Positions 1-13,804 of a stretch of 64,000 bases of DNA are shown one piece after another. Positions within the stretch are counted from its first letter, which is position 1. Every line of letters begins with the position of its first letter. Under the pieces are notes generated by a model, which did not search any database, was not told where the DNA came from, and worked only from the letters and a program-made list of their open reading frames with translations. Both the position numbers and the translations under genes were made by a program. Origin of the DNA: Dicaeum eximium (taxonomy: Eukaryota > Chordata > Aves > Passeriformes > Dicaeidae); NCBI GenBank assembly GCA_013396995.1, contig VWZP01008554.1:623825-687824 (forward strand), written 5' to 3'.

Positions 1-3000
1 TATATTTAAAATATTCACAACAAAGTTTTGAGTAGGCAAATCTGACAAGAATTAAACTATGTTCCATAGAGGTGATGGTGTGCTCAAACACATTCAGGAA
101 CGCTGCCAGTACTTAAAATAAGGTTTGCAACATTGTGCAAAAGAGATTTTATAATTTTAAATAATTGCTTTTTATTTTGAGTGGTAAAATGTTTGCCAAA
201 GCAAGTGTTTTTATGAACCATAGCCTACTGCCCTAGATTCCTCTCTGAAAATTGTAATTATTTTATTACAGTAAAATAGTTACATCATTTTCAGAGCCTG
301 AAATGGTAACGCTGTCAAAAGACATATGCTGATAGATATCCCAGTGCCATTAGCAATGAAACCTGACTTCCTTTAACAAGTCTTTAACAAAGTCAGAATG
401 AACCAACTTGTGCCCCACTGCAGTGTTCATTAATGAGCTGGGCTGAGCTGCCTCCAACGCCGCTGAACTACAAAAAGCTCTGAGCAGCTGTGGTGGGAGT
501 GTTTGCATCCGTTTGTGCTGCTACCCACAAATCTATGGGTAACCACAGAGCTCACACAGCTCCCACCCCTTATTTCACCAGAGGTCAGGAAAACAGCCAG
601 CGGAGCAGAGCAGGCACTGAAATGATGCAGGAGCTGGAAAAAATGGAACCCACTGCTGGCTTCAACTGACAGACAGCTGCCAGCAGCAGATGGAGTCAGA
701 TGGATCTCTCTGCTAGCTGGGAACCCCTCACTGCTGCTATCCATGGACACAAAATCACTGTGAGAACTAAACCACAGGAAAATCATAAATGAGAACCAAG
801 AAACATGTTCTACATCAGACTGAGCATTACAGTCTTACAATGCCGTGTCCTAGTCTGAGAGGAACACCAAACAAGAGACATGCAAGCACATCCCAAATAT
901 TTATAGTGACACACTGCTGTGCAGAGGGATGAGGCAAACTCCATCCACTTCTGTGCTAAGTGAAGGATGGAGAGACCTTGGGAGACCTTTCCCAAGCAGT
1001 GGGAAAGAGAAGTTGTGGAGGTGGATTGTTTATTTATAGGAGTTAAAAGTAAGCTTCCCAGAGAAATGAGCTTTTAAATAACCAGAAGGAGCCTCACTTT
1101 CCAACAGCCAGAAAAAAGGTTCTTGCAAACTCTCCTGGCGTTTTTTTTCTTCCTTTGCATATGCAGCTCATTAATGGCTTCTCCATCTGCACTCACAACT
1201 GCTCTTAACATTTGCACAGCCCAAGACAAAGATGTTCTGGGCAAGCCACAGCCTCTTCTGACAACTGTCACAAATGAAACGCCAAATCAGTCTGGTGATA
1301 TCTTTGACCCATGACAACACTGCGGCTTCTTGGAAGGAAATTCCTGGAAGAAATCGATACGGTGCTATAAAACCCTGTCAGTTCTGCTATTACTCAACAG
1401 AAGGACTGCATCAGCAAGACAAAGGCGACAGAAAATGCAGTCCCAGGATAAGGGGTAGGATGGAAAAGGCTGGGCTGTTATGGCTGCATGAGCAGTGGTG
1501 CCTTCATACAACCACAGTGGCACCATCAGGGAATGTGTGGCAAGAGGAAACTGCAAGGCAAGTTCTGCTCCTGGATCTCCTGAATTCCTACTACTGGGAA
1601 ACTGAAAAAGCCTTCCTTTGGAAAAAGGAAACCAGGGTGGAATCTATAATCAAACAAACATATCATGTCAAGAGCCACTTTCCTATCTTATTTTACCTGC
1701 TCGCTGCCCAGCTCCCACACATCCTGCCACTGATGATGAATAATTCCCTTTCAAAATCAGGGCACACAAACAGGGATCATGAATGCAGGAGACTTTCTAA
1801 CAAAGAACACTGTGCCCTCCATGTGGGATGGGGATATTTCACTATCATCTCCATCACAACAATACACTCAGTGCTACAGCACGTCCCCGTGGGCTGTACT
1901 GAACTCACGCGAAGATGCTCGGCACGCACGGCATCCACTTTCCCCTCTCTTCTCTTTCCATCTTAATCCACATTGGCACATCCTGACTTCTGTCAGTTTG
2001 GAGAGACTGCTCAAAGTTTTTATGAGACATGGTTAGGAGGGCTACAGCACCCTCCCCACACTACCAGCAGCACGAGGCGTTCACAATCCTCCAGTGCTCG
2101 CTATTGTCTCTGCTTCCACTTGTTTAAAATTCCTACGGGATACTGACATATCTCAATAGGGCTTTAATAATAGCCTAATAATTGCTCCAGACAATAACTT
2201 ACATTGTTTGAGTGCTCGCCTGTGGGGGGGGTGGGTAGAAGGGTTGCCTTGGTAACAACGTAAAAATCATACGGCAAATAGAGACATGGAAGGACACAAG
2301 CTCATCTGTTCGCTCCCTGCTCAAAAATCCGTGGGAAACGGTGACATTGGCACAGAAGTAAGGCTCTTCTGGTCAGAGTGTGTAAATAGCACTAAAATCC
2401 AACTTATCGGGAGGTTTAATTAAGGCTTAGGTAAAGAAGATGTTATGAATTATGCAGTAGAGGCCAGAGGTAGCAGACACCACAATTTCAGTGTGCTGTC
2501 AAAGCCAATTCTCAGTTTCAGGAAGATGGAATTTTGTCATCTAAACGGCTTAATTTAAAGTGCTGGAGACAAGGTAATGAGGTCAGTAAACTCAAATGCT
2601 CTGAGTTCATGTTTTGTCTTTGCTCTGCTTTGATCAGTTTTCTCTAGCAGCTTTCTTTGAAAGACATCAGTATCGTGATACACAGCAACTCAAGAGTCAG
2701 TTTTTAGAACATGGCAAGAATTGCTGCTGTGTGCCTGGAAATAAACATGCGCAGACTACATATTCCCACATTTGTCCTAGAGAGCAAAAACAGGGAAAAA
2801 ACACCTCCTGCAAGCACAGTCCACCTGGCTCATCCCTGCCTTCCATCCTCCAAGAAACAGTAGCTGCACACCAGGAAAAAGCACTCAAAGAGGCCTTTTT
2901 AGTTATTAGCGGCATAATGGCTCACAGGTTCATGCTCCACGTCGGGAACTGACAGCAGCAGACAGAGCAGACAGCAGCCAGCAGCTCACTCCATCCAAGA

Positions 3001-3281
3001 GGAGTCATGTTAATGGATATATTAAGAGCAACCTGCCCAGCAAATGGCAGAGGCACAGTCGCAGCAAAGCCGCCGCAGGAAAGGCTCCCCTACGACTTTT
3101 TCATTAGTTATCTCAAATTAAATTAATTTTCCGAAGCACAAGAACAATGACAACTAATAAAATTCCAGTCCCATGATGCCATTTTATGCCCATCTGTTTC
3201 TGGGGAACTAGAGATGGCTGGACATGCTCACATGCCCCATCAACATCTGCTGGGGGAAGCTGTGAATTCACACGGCTCTTT
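1..3281. other. Intronic sequence with no recognised element
   Basis: AT-rich, apparently single-copy DNA. It contains a G run near 2224-2232 and a purine/CAG-rich patch near 2950-2990. An open frame of 230 codons runs on the plus strand at 1274-1966; it resembles no protein I know (see findings). No transposon or RNA gene was recognised. Confidence 0.6.
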
Positions 3282-3735
3282 ATCATGGAATCACAGAATT
3301 GTTTAGGTTGGAAAAACCCTGCAAGATCATTGAGCCCAGTTGTTAGCCCAAGGCCACTACCAAACCACGTCACCAAGTGTCATATCTATGTAACTTTTAA
3401 ATCCCTCCAGGATTGGTGATTCTTCACTTCTCCGGGCAGTCTCTTCCAATACTTGACAACCCTTCTAGTGGTTTTTTTCCTAATATCCAAACAAAACATC
3501 AACTTGAGGTGGTTTCCTCTCACCCTGTCACTTACTGCTTGGGAGAAGAGGCCTTCTCTCATCTGCCTACAACCTTCAGATGGTTGTAGAGAGCAAAAAG
3601 AGCTCACCCAAGCTTCATTTTCTCAAGGCTGAGCCCCTCCAGCCACTTCTCATCAGTCTTGTGCTCCAGACCCTTCCCCAGCTCCATTCCCTTCTCTGGA
3701 CGCACTCCAGCCCCTCAATGTCCTTCTTGTCACAA
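3282..3735 (-). mobile_element. CR1 LINE, 3' portion
   Basis: Read on the minus strand, this ends with the CR1 3' signature: a tract meaning 'ggactcaatgatct...ttttccaacct' followed by an ATTCTGTGATTCCATGA tail (3282-3300 on the plus strand). Upstream is the end of the CR1 reverse-transcriptase frame, visible as LDIRKKTTRRVVKYWKRLPGEV on the minus strand near 3400-3500, with stops and frameshifts. The 5' limit near 3735 is where similarity fades, so it is approximate. This is a dead, 5'-truncated copy, in the same orientation as XPR1. Confidence 0.92.
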
Positions 3736-5096
3736 GGGTCAACCTAACCTGGTGATCACACCTAAGATCACTGGTGACAGTCAGGGCTGACAAAAGAAAT
3801 TCAGGGACACAGTTTCTGTGCTGGTGATGATGGCAAAGATGCCACATCCCTGTGGATTAGGAGGCTCTGGACACTGGGCAGGAGCAGGGAACGCTCTCCT
3901 GTGCCAGGAGGGAGCTCTGTGTCACCCCTGTGGAAAGGCCACCTCAGCCCAGCACTAATGAGTGCTCAGGGAGGGACACAATAGCCAAGAAACCTCTCTC
4001 TGCTCGTAGGAGGCTCTCAGAAAGGCAAAGGACAAAGAGCTCCTCTTCAAAGGAAAAGGGCACAAGCTGATAAGATGGATTCCTTCCAGCACGGCGTTTT
4101 CTCCCCGGCAGCCAAGTAAAGGGGTTGGGCTTTCTTACTATTGCCTTTGGAAACGGGATCAGAATGCAGATATTTTAAAAGCATGTTCTGGCACGGGCCC
4201 AGTTTCCTTGCCAGCAAGATTTTCAACCTTTAACACCAAGCAAAATCCTACTAATTGCAGAATTGTTCTTTCTTCAAAGAGTCGTTCCAACAAAGCTTTA
4301 CAAAACCAACGACAGCAGATGAGGCCAGTACTACTTGTTTATTCTGCAAAACACTTCATGGCAGAAATTTAAACCTACAGGGATGAGAAAAGAAGCAACA
4401 TTCTGTACTAACTCCAGAGACCCCTTTTCACTTTGAATTTCAGATTTCAAGCTGCCTGCAGAAAGCTGGAAGAGAAGCTGTTCGCTTCCACCACGAGCTG
4501 TAAACAAAGCAGCGACAGGAAAAAAAAAAAGGGGGATTGGGAAAGGGCTGGAAAGGTGAAAATCTCCTGTGACATCCTGATCATGTTTTGCTGCATATCA
4601 CAGGACATCACCTCGAAAATGGAAGTGACAGCCTCCTCTGCTATAAGGAGCGTTTACCCCATGCCTTCTCAAACCTGGGAAGAAAGCAGACTGATGATAC
4701 TGTAATTTAGTTCAGCCATCCAAATTGGCAAACCAAGTCTAAAGATATGACTAAAAAGCCTGGTTTATCTACAGCAAGTAGGTGCAAAATTTTTCCTGCC
4801 AGAAAACATTAGGAAAACTCTACAACAGTCCATGTTCCATGTTCCTAGGTAAGTAATTAAGCCAGTTGTTTGAGTCTTTGACACTTGTACTCCTAAATTA
4901 CAGATGCAACAGCAAGGGTCCCACAGGAAACAGGCATTTCTTCAGTTAAATGGTTTTATTTCAAAATAAGCCAAATAATCTTCTCAATACCCTTCAATAT
5001 CCTTTTGGTATCTCAATCAAGAAAACTTATGAGGTGTAAAAGACCACTTTAAATAAATCCCTAAAGACAGACAGACACAGACATAAAACATAAAAC

Positions 5097-5114
5097 TTTT
5101 TTTTTTTTTTTTTT
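5097..5114. repeat. Poly-T run, 18 nt
   Basis: Uninterrupted T homopolymer. No recognisable retrotransposed body lies upstream or downstream, so it is recorded as a simple repeat and not as a retrocopy tail. Confidence 0.95.
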
Positions 5115-6012
5115 AAATTAAAAACTCTGAAAACCCTTTGGACCAATCCTCAAAGGAAGAGAAGAGATGAGAGGTAACCGGGCTGTGAAGCAGCATTGTG
5201 GATACTGAGCATATACTGACATCACAGTGAAGGGAGAAAAGGTTAAAAACAAAGCAACACAATCTTTTAATAGGTTCAAGGCTAAGTTGACATTACTAAG
5301 CACATTAAACAGTAAAAAACCAAGACATTAGACTACAGGAGCATAAGGCCAGGATTAACCAACTATGATGCTTTTGCAACAAGAACAAAGCATGCTGCAA
5401 GGCAGTCTGAGGCAAAACCAAGACCCCCTAGGAAGCAACAGCAGTTTCTTGAATATTAAGCAATGGAGAAAAATGGACACAGGGACAGAAAAGCTTGTTA
5501 AGGAAGAAATTTATGCTAGAGCAGGTCTTTTCCACGGCAGCGCTCTAAATGGAAGAATTATGAAGAACCAGCATTCAATTGATTCAGTTACGAAATTTAA
5601 TGACATTTGCCCTGGGGGGTTGTTTTTGTTTTCTTAAAACTACAGTACTTAAGGTGAGGTGCTCAAAGAAATTAAGATCTAGCTTAAAAATGAAAAAGAA
5701 AAAAAAAGATTAGGTGTTCTCAGTTCTCCAACACACCATGAGCAAATATTACAATTCCCACACCTTGTTTGCAAATAAACTTGTGTTATAAAAAGTCTAG
5801 GCAAATATAATTAACAACAGAACTGGCAAGGAGCTCGGGGTTAGTTCTGAGAATACAACCATTACAAAGAAGCTGTTTAAACCACCTTTTTGACCTTCCT
5901 ACCTCTGTGCCCCAGGTCTTTGCCCCAGCCCTACTCCTTGCAGTCCAGCATTTATTTCAGCCCAACTATTTGCAAGGCTGAGTTCTGAATGGGAGAAGTG
6001 TTGCCCTGTTCC

Positions 6013-6047
<35 letters not shown>
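6013..6047. repeat. (TAAA)n microsatellite
   Basis: Nearly nine perfect tandem TAAA units without interruption, so likely length-polymorphic. Confidence 0.97.
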
Positions 6048-6604
6048 GCATGCTGCATCTGCCAGGAGAAAATAGAGAAGATATTTTGGGTGTGTTCAAC
6101 AGCTTTACTTGCTGTGACTCTACTTCTGAAAGACACATTAATATATATTCAAAACCATACAAGTCTAAAAGAAAAACTGTTAAGTCTTTAAAAATCTATC
6201 TGAATGTACAAAGAACATCTTCCTTTTAGAGCAGAGCTTTATTTCTAACTAAGTACAGACTGAATGCAGCAGCAATACTCAACTATTTTGGATACAAACC
6301 ACCTGTCTGGGAGGTCATTGAGTTCCTATTGAGTTGGACTTATTTTGAAATGAAAGAAGACAAGGTAACTAAGGTGTGCAAAGGAAAGCTGTTGAGATTT
6401 GTAATGTGGAACAAGAGAGGGAAGTCCCAGCAGTCTTTCACAAATTGGTACTTTTCCAGTGAATGTTTCCTTTCATCTCAAAAAGCAAGGAAGCAGCTGA
6501 AAGGCCCAAAGACCTCTAGATCATCTGCATCTCGTACAAAAACATCCAATATAGCCAAGCTGAGACCACCTAAGACCAGGTTTATTCAGCATTGAGATGA
6601 TCAC

Positions 6605-6905
6605 TGACAAAGCCTTGCTGCAGCTTTGTAATCAGAGGGTACAGAGAAGATGGAGCCAGACCCTTCCTGGAGGTGCACAGCAGAAGGACAGGAGGCAATG
6701 GACAGTGCAACTTAGGAAACCCAGCTAGAGAGGATGCTTTCACCATGATGACAGTCGAGAACTGAGTGAGAGTCCAGAGAGGTGGTGGCATCTCCCTCCT
6801 TGGAGATAACCAAGGCTCTGTTAGATGAGGCCCTTACCTACCTCATCTAGCTTGACATCCTTTGAGCATGATTTTGGACCAAAGACCTCCAGAGTAAGAA
6901 GAAAA
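6605..6905 (+). mobile_element. CR1 LINE fragment, older subfamily
   Basis: The plus strand shows typical CR1 landmarks in order: 'agatggagccagac', 'ggaggcaatgg', 'agagaggtggtggcatctcc', 'cttggaga', and a 3' end close to 'catgattttggaccaaagacctccaga'. The sequence is more decayed than the other copies and lacks an intact 3' tail. It is antisense to XPR1. Confidence 0.8.
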
Positions 6906-9507
6906 GGTATCATTGGAAAGGTCTCAAAGGTACTTAAAGCAAAAATGAAAACCATGTACTTCTCTTTTTCCCCAATCTCCCCTCAACAGTAGATTGTCTA
7001 TATCCTGTAGAACCTGTAGTAAGTAAAGCAGGAAACCACCTTCCAAATGCCATTCTGCTGATCCAGAGAAGGATCTGGGGTACTACTGTAGTCATAAACA
7101 ACATGTTGTTCTTTCCCAAGTTAAATTGCCTTTCCTTGACTTCAAAAGTGCTTTACCCAAATAGGGGAATACTGCAGCGGATGAAAAATCCATTCACTTA
7201 GGATCAAAACTTGTAACTCGGAAGTCTAAGCTGAAGGTTTTAAATTATAATCAGTCTAATGATGAAAAATATTTATCTACATCGTAAAGAAACAAGTCAG
7301 GGCAGAGAACTTGCCCCTGATCCTGGCAAGGCTGGATTCCCACTGCCCAAGATCTCCAGGACAGAAAAGCTTTACCATGACACTGAAATAACACACGTGG
7401 TGTTGAGATGAGTGTGGATGGAACTGGACAGGCCTCACCAGCAAGGCTGTGCAGAGAGTCACAGTCTAATTGCTTTAATTCACAGAAATAAACTCCCCCT
7501 GCATATTTTAAAATAATTACCTAGAGAAATGATCATGAAACACATTATTATCCTTAAGCCAGCATTTATAGTACTTCTTAAGGCAGTACGTGTGGCAGTC
7601 CTGGCTAAGTCCGGCTCTCAAACCCCAGAATTAGAGCCCCATCTCTGCCCAGGGCTGCAGCACACAGTTCAGAGTGAATGCTTGGATAAATATGAACCCA
7701 GTGCTGCAGAGACAGCTCTGATCCAGCTCAGCACATCAAACCCATCTCCATCTGAAACTTCCTTCTCCAAGTTATTTTTCCATTAGAAAATGAGGGTGAC
7801 TAGGAATAATCTGATTTATGAATTGAAATGCTGGATCAAGTCCCATGGACAGAGGAGAGTATGAGGAGTCTCCCTCTCTCCCTTTAGCTTGAGGCTACCC
7901 AAAGGTGAGGGGTGTCTCCAAAAAGGCCTCCACTTCCACCTACAATTGAGAGCAGCAGGTGACTCCACATTTTGGAAGTAGGCAGGATTCCAAAGCTGTG
8001 CTTTAAAGCTGGGTGTCAGCACTGTTCCAGCAGTATGGGTGGCACAAGCAATAGCCCTGGAGCTGCTGCCAACTCCACACTACCATTGAGGGCAATGAAG
8101 ACTTTTTTTCCAAGCTACAGTCATTGGTGAAAGCCAGGAAAAGCAGGAAATCTAGTGTCTGACCTTGCTTTTACTTTTGGAAAAAGCAAGTCTAAGTAGC
8201 AACATGTTTGATTGAAAACCTATAAATCAACTTCACATTTATTGGTCCCAAACCTGATTAGTCTTCTGCAAGTTCCTTGACATTCCCATTCCCAAAGCAA
8301 TCCATATGTTGGGCATTTCAGTGCATTTATTACCCCCACATGATGAACTGCTCTGCTAGAGGCATTTCCACACCGCAGATAGCAACAGGGCACCAATCCT
8401 GAGGGCTGGAGGCTTTTGGGGGCAGAAGGAAGTGCACCCAAATCATCCAGTGCCTACAAAATCACAACCAAAGAGCAGACTGACAATTAAATATGTAACA
8501 CAAGGCAGGCACTTTCATCTCCTGGCCACCATGTGACCTCCATCTGCACCCTACCACAGAAAAAAAAGCTCCACATTTCTACTCAGAAAACCGAGGCATT
8601 TCTGGAGTTAATTTTTACATCTTCAACCCATGAGGTCTTTACTTTGTAGGGAAAAAAATTGCATCCCTTTTAGAGAAAGGTGAGGTAGAAGGAAAGAAGC
8701 AGAGTTGAGTTGAGGGCCTCCCTCATGGTGAAGACATCTCCAGAGATCGCTAAAGGAGAAAAAAAACCATGACCAGGCAAGTAGAAATGCAAGAATTGCA
8801 TTTTTTGTGAATTCCTAAAGCAAGAACTATTTATCCCTTGTGGTTAACAAAGCACAACAAGGCTACAAAACCAGAATATAAACCCCCCCAACATTTTAAT
8901 GTGTGAGAAGAGCAGCAGTAAAGGTCTGGACTGCAAGCAGAGGAAACTCTGCCAAAGAATTCATGTGCCATATGAAGGCTGTAACATCAATAGCCTCTAA
9001 AAACCACAAAGGAAGATGGGAAGGAGAGGGCTTAGCCAAAGCAGCACATTTTAAAGCTGTTATCTTATTATCACTATGTCATGAGTTGGAATAATATATG
9101 TGTTTGAGGCATAGTGGAAACTATGGGCTTAATTAAATATATTTATGGAGGATGCTTCTGAGGTTTCCAGAGTACTTTTTATAGTCCTAATGCTGTTGAC
9201 AAGACAGGAAGTGATATTCATATCAAAGACTGCACCCCAAACAAAACCACCAAATTCAGTGTGTGTGTTTGAACCACAGGATGACCCTGGTTAGGAGTCA
9301 AAATAGAAGAAAGAATCAGAATTCATATGGAGGGAAGAGAAAGGGCAAAAAGAGAAAAAAAAATCCCCACTTAATACAAGAAGCAAGATAAGGGCTAGGG
9401 TCCTCCTAGGAATATAAAGGTCACCACCACCTCCTCACCTGCCATTGCTTTGGCCTTTGACTCAAACCTGCAGGAGTTTTCCTAAGCATTGCTGCTCTTT
9501 TAATTGC
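6906..9507. other. Intronic sequence with no recognised element
   Basis: AT-rich unique-looking sequence. I see no exon with credible splice sites, no transposon and no RNA gene. Confidence 0.55.
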
Positions 9508-9715
9508 AGAATCAGAGTGGTTTGGGCTGGGAGGGACATTAAAGATCATCTCTTTCCCTGCTCACACTTTCCACTATCCCAGGCTGCTCCAAGCCCCGTC
9601 CAACCTGGCCTTGGACCCTGCCAGGGATGGGGCAGCCACAGCTTCTCTGGGCACCCTGTTAACCTCCAAATTAGTGCTGCCACCCAAGAATTCTCCCTAA
9701 TGCTGAGAAGAGAGT
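9508..9715 (-). mobile_element. CR1 LINE, 3' fragment
   Basis: Reverse complement of a CR1 3' end. From left to right it reads 'agtggtttgggctgggaggg', 'acattaaagatcatct', 'cactatcccaggctgctcca', 'aaccTGGccttgga', 'atggggcagccacagcttct'. This is the same subfamily as the copies at 18042, 39181, 45878 and 49605. It is truncated at both ends. Confidence 0.93.
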
Positions 9716-12700
9716 ACATGACTGGGAGAGCCTTGAAAATTTAAGTTATACAAGCCACCTACCTAAGTCATCACCTAAGTGGTAAGAGGTAAGTTCCTCA
9801 GTTAAAATACCTGCTCTCACATCAGAAAGATGAAGCCCAAAAAAAGAGCATCAAATCACAGGGTACAGAGGTTGTTCCAGAATTAATTCTATACTGAGAA
9901 TGAGCAGAAACACCTTACTTCACACTTTGTTATGAAAGTATAGAATGTAAAACTGGGCCTGGTTACCAAGGTAGAAACAATTAAACACTCAGTGTCCACA
10001 AACTCACATTACAAGCACATACAATAATTGAGCAAACTAACAGAGCACCATAATGGTATGAACTGGGAAAATACCAAACTAGTCTGGCATTTTTCTAAAA
10101 CAAACAAAAAAATAGTATAAGAAGGGGACTGGTACAAGATGTTCCCACATCCTTAAATATGCAGCACGTGGGGACTTCTACCACCCCCAGAAATGAATAA
10201 GAGCTTTAATAACTAATAATCTTAAAGGAAAAATTCAGATCAGCCTAAAAGAAGACAGGCTTACTTGTGATATTAAGGAGAGGAAACTGAATACATAACA
10301 ACATTGATGTTTAAGTGTTGACAATTACACCCTAAAGACTAAAATGCTAAAGCTTTGATTTCTTCAATCCTATTTTCCAAGGCAAGCATGCAGTTCCCAG
10401 GGTGAGCTGTGTTTATTTTGATTAGAACTGCCACATGGAGTCAATACTACAAAACCACCACATCAGTTGAGATTCTCAATTGGCAAGCCACAACTTTCTG
10501 TTAAGTTTCCACCTCTTCAGAACCCAAGTTAATGCTGAACTTGGGCCAAAAAAGGAGGAAATCAGTCAGAAAAGGACACTGAATGCTTCTTCTGCAGGAA
10601 AAAAGACAAATATTTTCCAAGAAGAGGCAAGCTACATGCTTGTTAGGACACACATAACAGTCATAGCTTTAAGGTTCAGACAGTAGTTCCTCATCACCTC
10701 TTAACCAAATATTTACACATTTTTCTTTTTTACTGGATTTGTTTCTAAGTAAGGAAGTTACAACCAAGAAACAGCTCCAACAACCCAACTCCTCTAAAAG
10801 CCTGTAGCAGCTTGGATCTTGGGTTATTTCTGAGTATACAAAGTCTTTACTTGTGCCATTCATCTTTTAGATGAATTACATGTCACTTGCTCTGCATCTT
10901 TTGTGTAAGAGCATACAATTCAGGGGGAAAAGCACATGGAGAATTTTAACAGCTCTGGAAATATCACCAGTTTAATCCTGAGTTGGAAATTTAAGACTAA
11001 ACAAACATCTTGAGGGTACCATGTTACCTAAATACCAGTCTACTGAGAACTCTTAAAGGGAAGAAGAGCAAATGCACCAAAGCAAGAGACCACAAATCAT
11101 TGGCAGTAGCAAAGAGCTATCTAATAGCAAGGGAAAATACATAAACATTAACATTTCAAAATGTCCCCTGGGCTTAGCTAATTGCTATGATCAATTCTAG
11201 TTTGCTCACAAAAGCCTGGACAGCTAGCCAGAGGGGGCAAGGAGGGAAGTAGGAATGGGAGATGCAACTTGAATGATTTTTTAAACAGAAGGACGACACG
11301 CCAATGCCCACGGACACGCAGGTGGCACTGCAGCCCTGGGGACCATCCTCACTGAGCACAGCTCCCACCTGACAAACAGCTGCCAAGGGCCAGGCAGGGA
11401 CGTGAGCACGCATTCATCTCCCTGTGCCAGCCCTGCTGAATGAGAACCACCTCATTTCTATCAGTCAGCATCAAAACAGGCTCTCCCCAAAGCCAGCACC
11501 ACTCCCCTGATTGCAGTCAGCCTCTCAACAAGTGGCTGATTAGGCAAGCCAGCAGCACCTAGGCTTACAGCATTAAAACAATCATCAGGCTGTTCAGGAA
11601 AAACTTGAATATTTAAAGCCAGACATCCCATCTCCCCTACATTATGCCCAACACATTAAGAGAGAGCTTTTGTATCATCAGGTGTCCCTAATCAGAGCAG
11701 ACAAAGACTATCAGCAGCCCTTGGATGTTCAGCACCTCACCAAGTGGCTACTGAGACCTGCTTTGGGGATGGGAAGGAGCTGGAGAGCCCGTGAGGATAA
11801 CAGTGCTACATCAAGTGATGGACAAGGTCTCATTACTAGATGGTGTACAATAACATGATCATTCACCATTCTCCAGAAAGAAAGAACTTCCAACAACACT
11901 TATTAAACAACTCCTAAAATACTGGGATTTATCTGAGGAGATGGCTCACAATGACTGCCAAATTTCCTTTGTCCATAGGCAGGAAAGCTTGCCGTGTCAA
12001 GTGACAGAATTTTTACAGCGTTTAACACACCTTTTCAAAGATGTCATTTCTTGTTTCTGATTGCAGAAGACACACTAAATGCAAGCCACAAACCAGCCCA
12101 GAGTAAACCCCAACATGCCTGCAGATAGATCCCATGCTTTTATAGCACTCAGCTGCTTTGCCAAAAGACAGAGTAAAATTAATGCACCATTCCCAGACAC
12201 AGGGACTGACATCTGCCCCACCATATCCCTCTTTAATTTAAAGCAAGCAGCGGGGGTGTAACAGTCCCACCCTTTTCATTAATAACTTCCAGTAGCTCTA
12301 ACAGACATTTGCCTACACAATTATTTTTCCTGTTTTATACAAACAGATGCAGTTAAACCCCTTTTTGAGATGTGAAAGGAAGACCACACATCAATTAAAA
12401 TGTGCAAAAAGGGACAGCTTCAGAGGTTTGCATTGCCAGGACACTCTAGTAACAAGCAAATGTTACAGTTCCTACATGCTCTCATACAGCAACAGGAGCA
12501 CTAATGAAGTAACCAAAACATCAGACTAAATGCTCAAAGATGGCTGCTAGTCATCTCACAGTAATTAATAAAGACTTCTAATAATTAATAAAGACTTCTT
12601 CCAACCGTTATGCTTTGACTTGAGAAAGATGTGATGACAAAAGAACTGTGTAAATGACTCTTCCTCTAAATAACCTCTCCAGAAGTAGCTATTTATGGTC

Positions 12701-12859
12701 AAGGGCCTTCCAGGGGTTGCTTTCAGAGCTTAAATATATTTGTGTCCAATAGAATTTTCTGAATCCCTTTTTGATCTCACAGACTCCTCCTAACATCCTC
12801 TACACCTGCACCAGAATTAGTTACTCCTTTTGCTCAGCATCTGGCAGCTGCTCCTTCCA
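9716..12859. other. Intronic sequence with one short tandem duplication
   Basis: No gene or transposon recognised apart from the 20-bp duplication at 12562-12599. Confidence 0.55.
12562..12599. repeat. Short tandem duplication, 18-bp units 20 bp apart
   Basis: The block TAATTAATAAAGACTTCT occurs twice, at 12562-12579 and 12582-12599, with 2 bp between. The copies are identical, which suggests a recent slippage or duplication event. Confidence 0.95.
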
Positions 12860-13110
12860 TTTGATGTCCCCTAGCTCTTGTTCCAGAAGAAAGAGCAAAC
12901 CTCTCATGCTTTTAATCACACAGACCTCTCTCAGTTCTCTTATTCAAGGCTGAAGAGTGCTAATGAACACAATCACACCAAAGCCATTCTTCATTCATCC
13001 TTACTGTCCTCCTTTGCACCTTTCCTGGCTTTGTCCAAACCTCTTGAAGCAGGATACACAGGTGGGGAAGAAGAGCAACACCAGAACTACACACAACCAG
13101 TCTGCTAAAA
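12860..13110 (-). mobile_element. Probable ancient CR1 LINE fragment
   Basis: On the plus strand the order 'ttcaaggctgaagag', then a C/T-rich stretch with 'gtcctcctttgca', then 'agagcaacaccagaac' parallels the reverse complement of the CR1 body upstream of its 3' end. Identity is low and the limits are vague. An unrelated C/T-rich sequence is the alternative. Confidence 0.4.
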
Positions 13111-13237
13111 AAAAAACCTGCTTTTTCCAGCAGCCTTGCTTTTGCATTTTCACTTTTCCAGCCCCTCAACCAGCTGTGTCTCTCTCAGGTACAAAGTAAA
13201 GATTGTGCATCAAGGCCAGCTCCTACTCAGAGTTCAG

Positions 13238-13281
13238 GTGCATTTACACACACATTCACCCACCACAGTGCATTTACACAC
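13238..13281. repeat. 14-bp direct repeat with 30-bp period
   Basis: GTGCATTTACACAC occurs at 13238-13251 and again at 13268-13281, in a CA-rich stretch. Confidence 0.9.
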
Positions 13282-13767
13282 TTCACTGCAGCCCTACATG
13301 CCCAAGAAGAAACACACAGACATTCAACACAAAATGCTGACAGACAAAGAGAAAAATAAGATCAGCTGTAGGTAAAACCAGAAAGGACTTATTTGGTACC
13401 CATTCTTGTCATGTTATGAGTCTCTAGGGGTCTCAATCAGTCATTTGAGTGTGCTGTCCTCAATAAAACATCAGCCAAAACTGTGAAAATAATGTGCAAG
13501 AAAGTTGCTATAGTTTCCTGATCCTAATTTCCACAGTTGGGTAACTTATAGCAACGTTTTGTTCCTTCACAGGGATGTGAGAGACAACTTGCATAAAATT
13601 CAGCTCAGTAAGATTAATAATCAAAGTGATAAATCAACACAGAGCAAGAGGACAGAATGCTGAACCCACTTGGGGTCCTCCTGTTCAGTCAATCAAAAGA
13701 AAAATGAAGCGCACAGATTTTGTTAATTATTCACAGGCTCCCCATACACACACCTTTAACATTCAGC

Positions 13768-13804
13768 ACAAAGCACTTAGGCATCAATACAAAGCACTTA
13801 GGCA
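13768..13804. repeat. Tandem duplication, 21-bp period
   Basis: ACAAAGCACTTAGGCA is present at 13768-13783 and 13789-13804, identical, followed by a degenerate third start (ACAAAGCCAC). Confidence 0.93.

Larger units (their letters stand above)
3736..6604. other. Intronic sequence with simple repeats only
   Basis: No gene or transposon recognised. Bases just after 3735 may be a highly diverged continuation of the adjacent CR1. The segment holds a T run at 5097-5114 and a (TAAA)n microsatellite at 6013-6047, both listed separately. Confidence 0.55.

Noticed and set aside
1123..1314. Signal-peptide-like 65-residue frame
   Set aside because: The hydrophobic start is encoded by a T/C-rich stretch, and the remainder has no similarity I can recognise.
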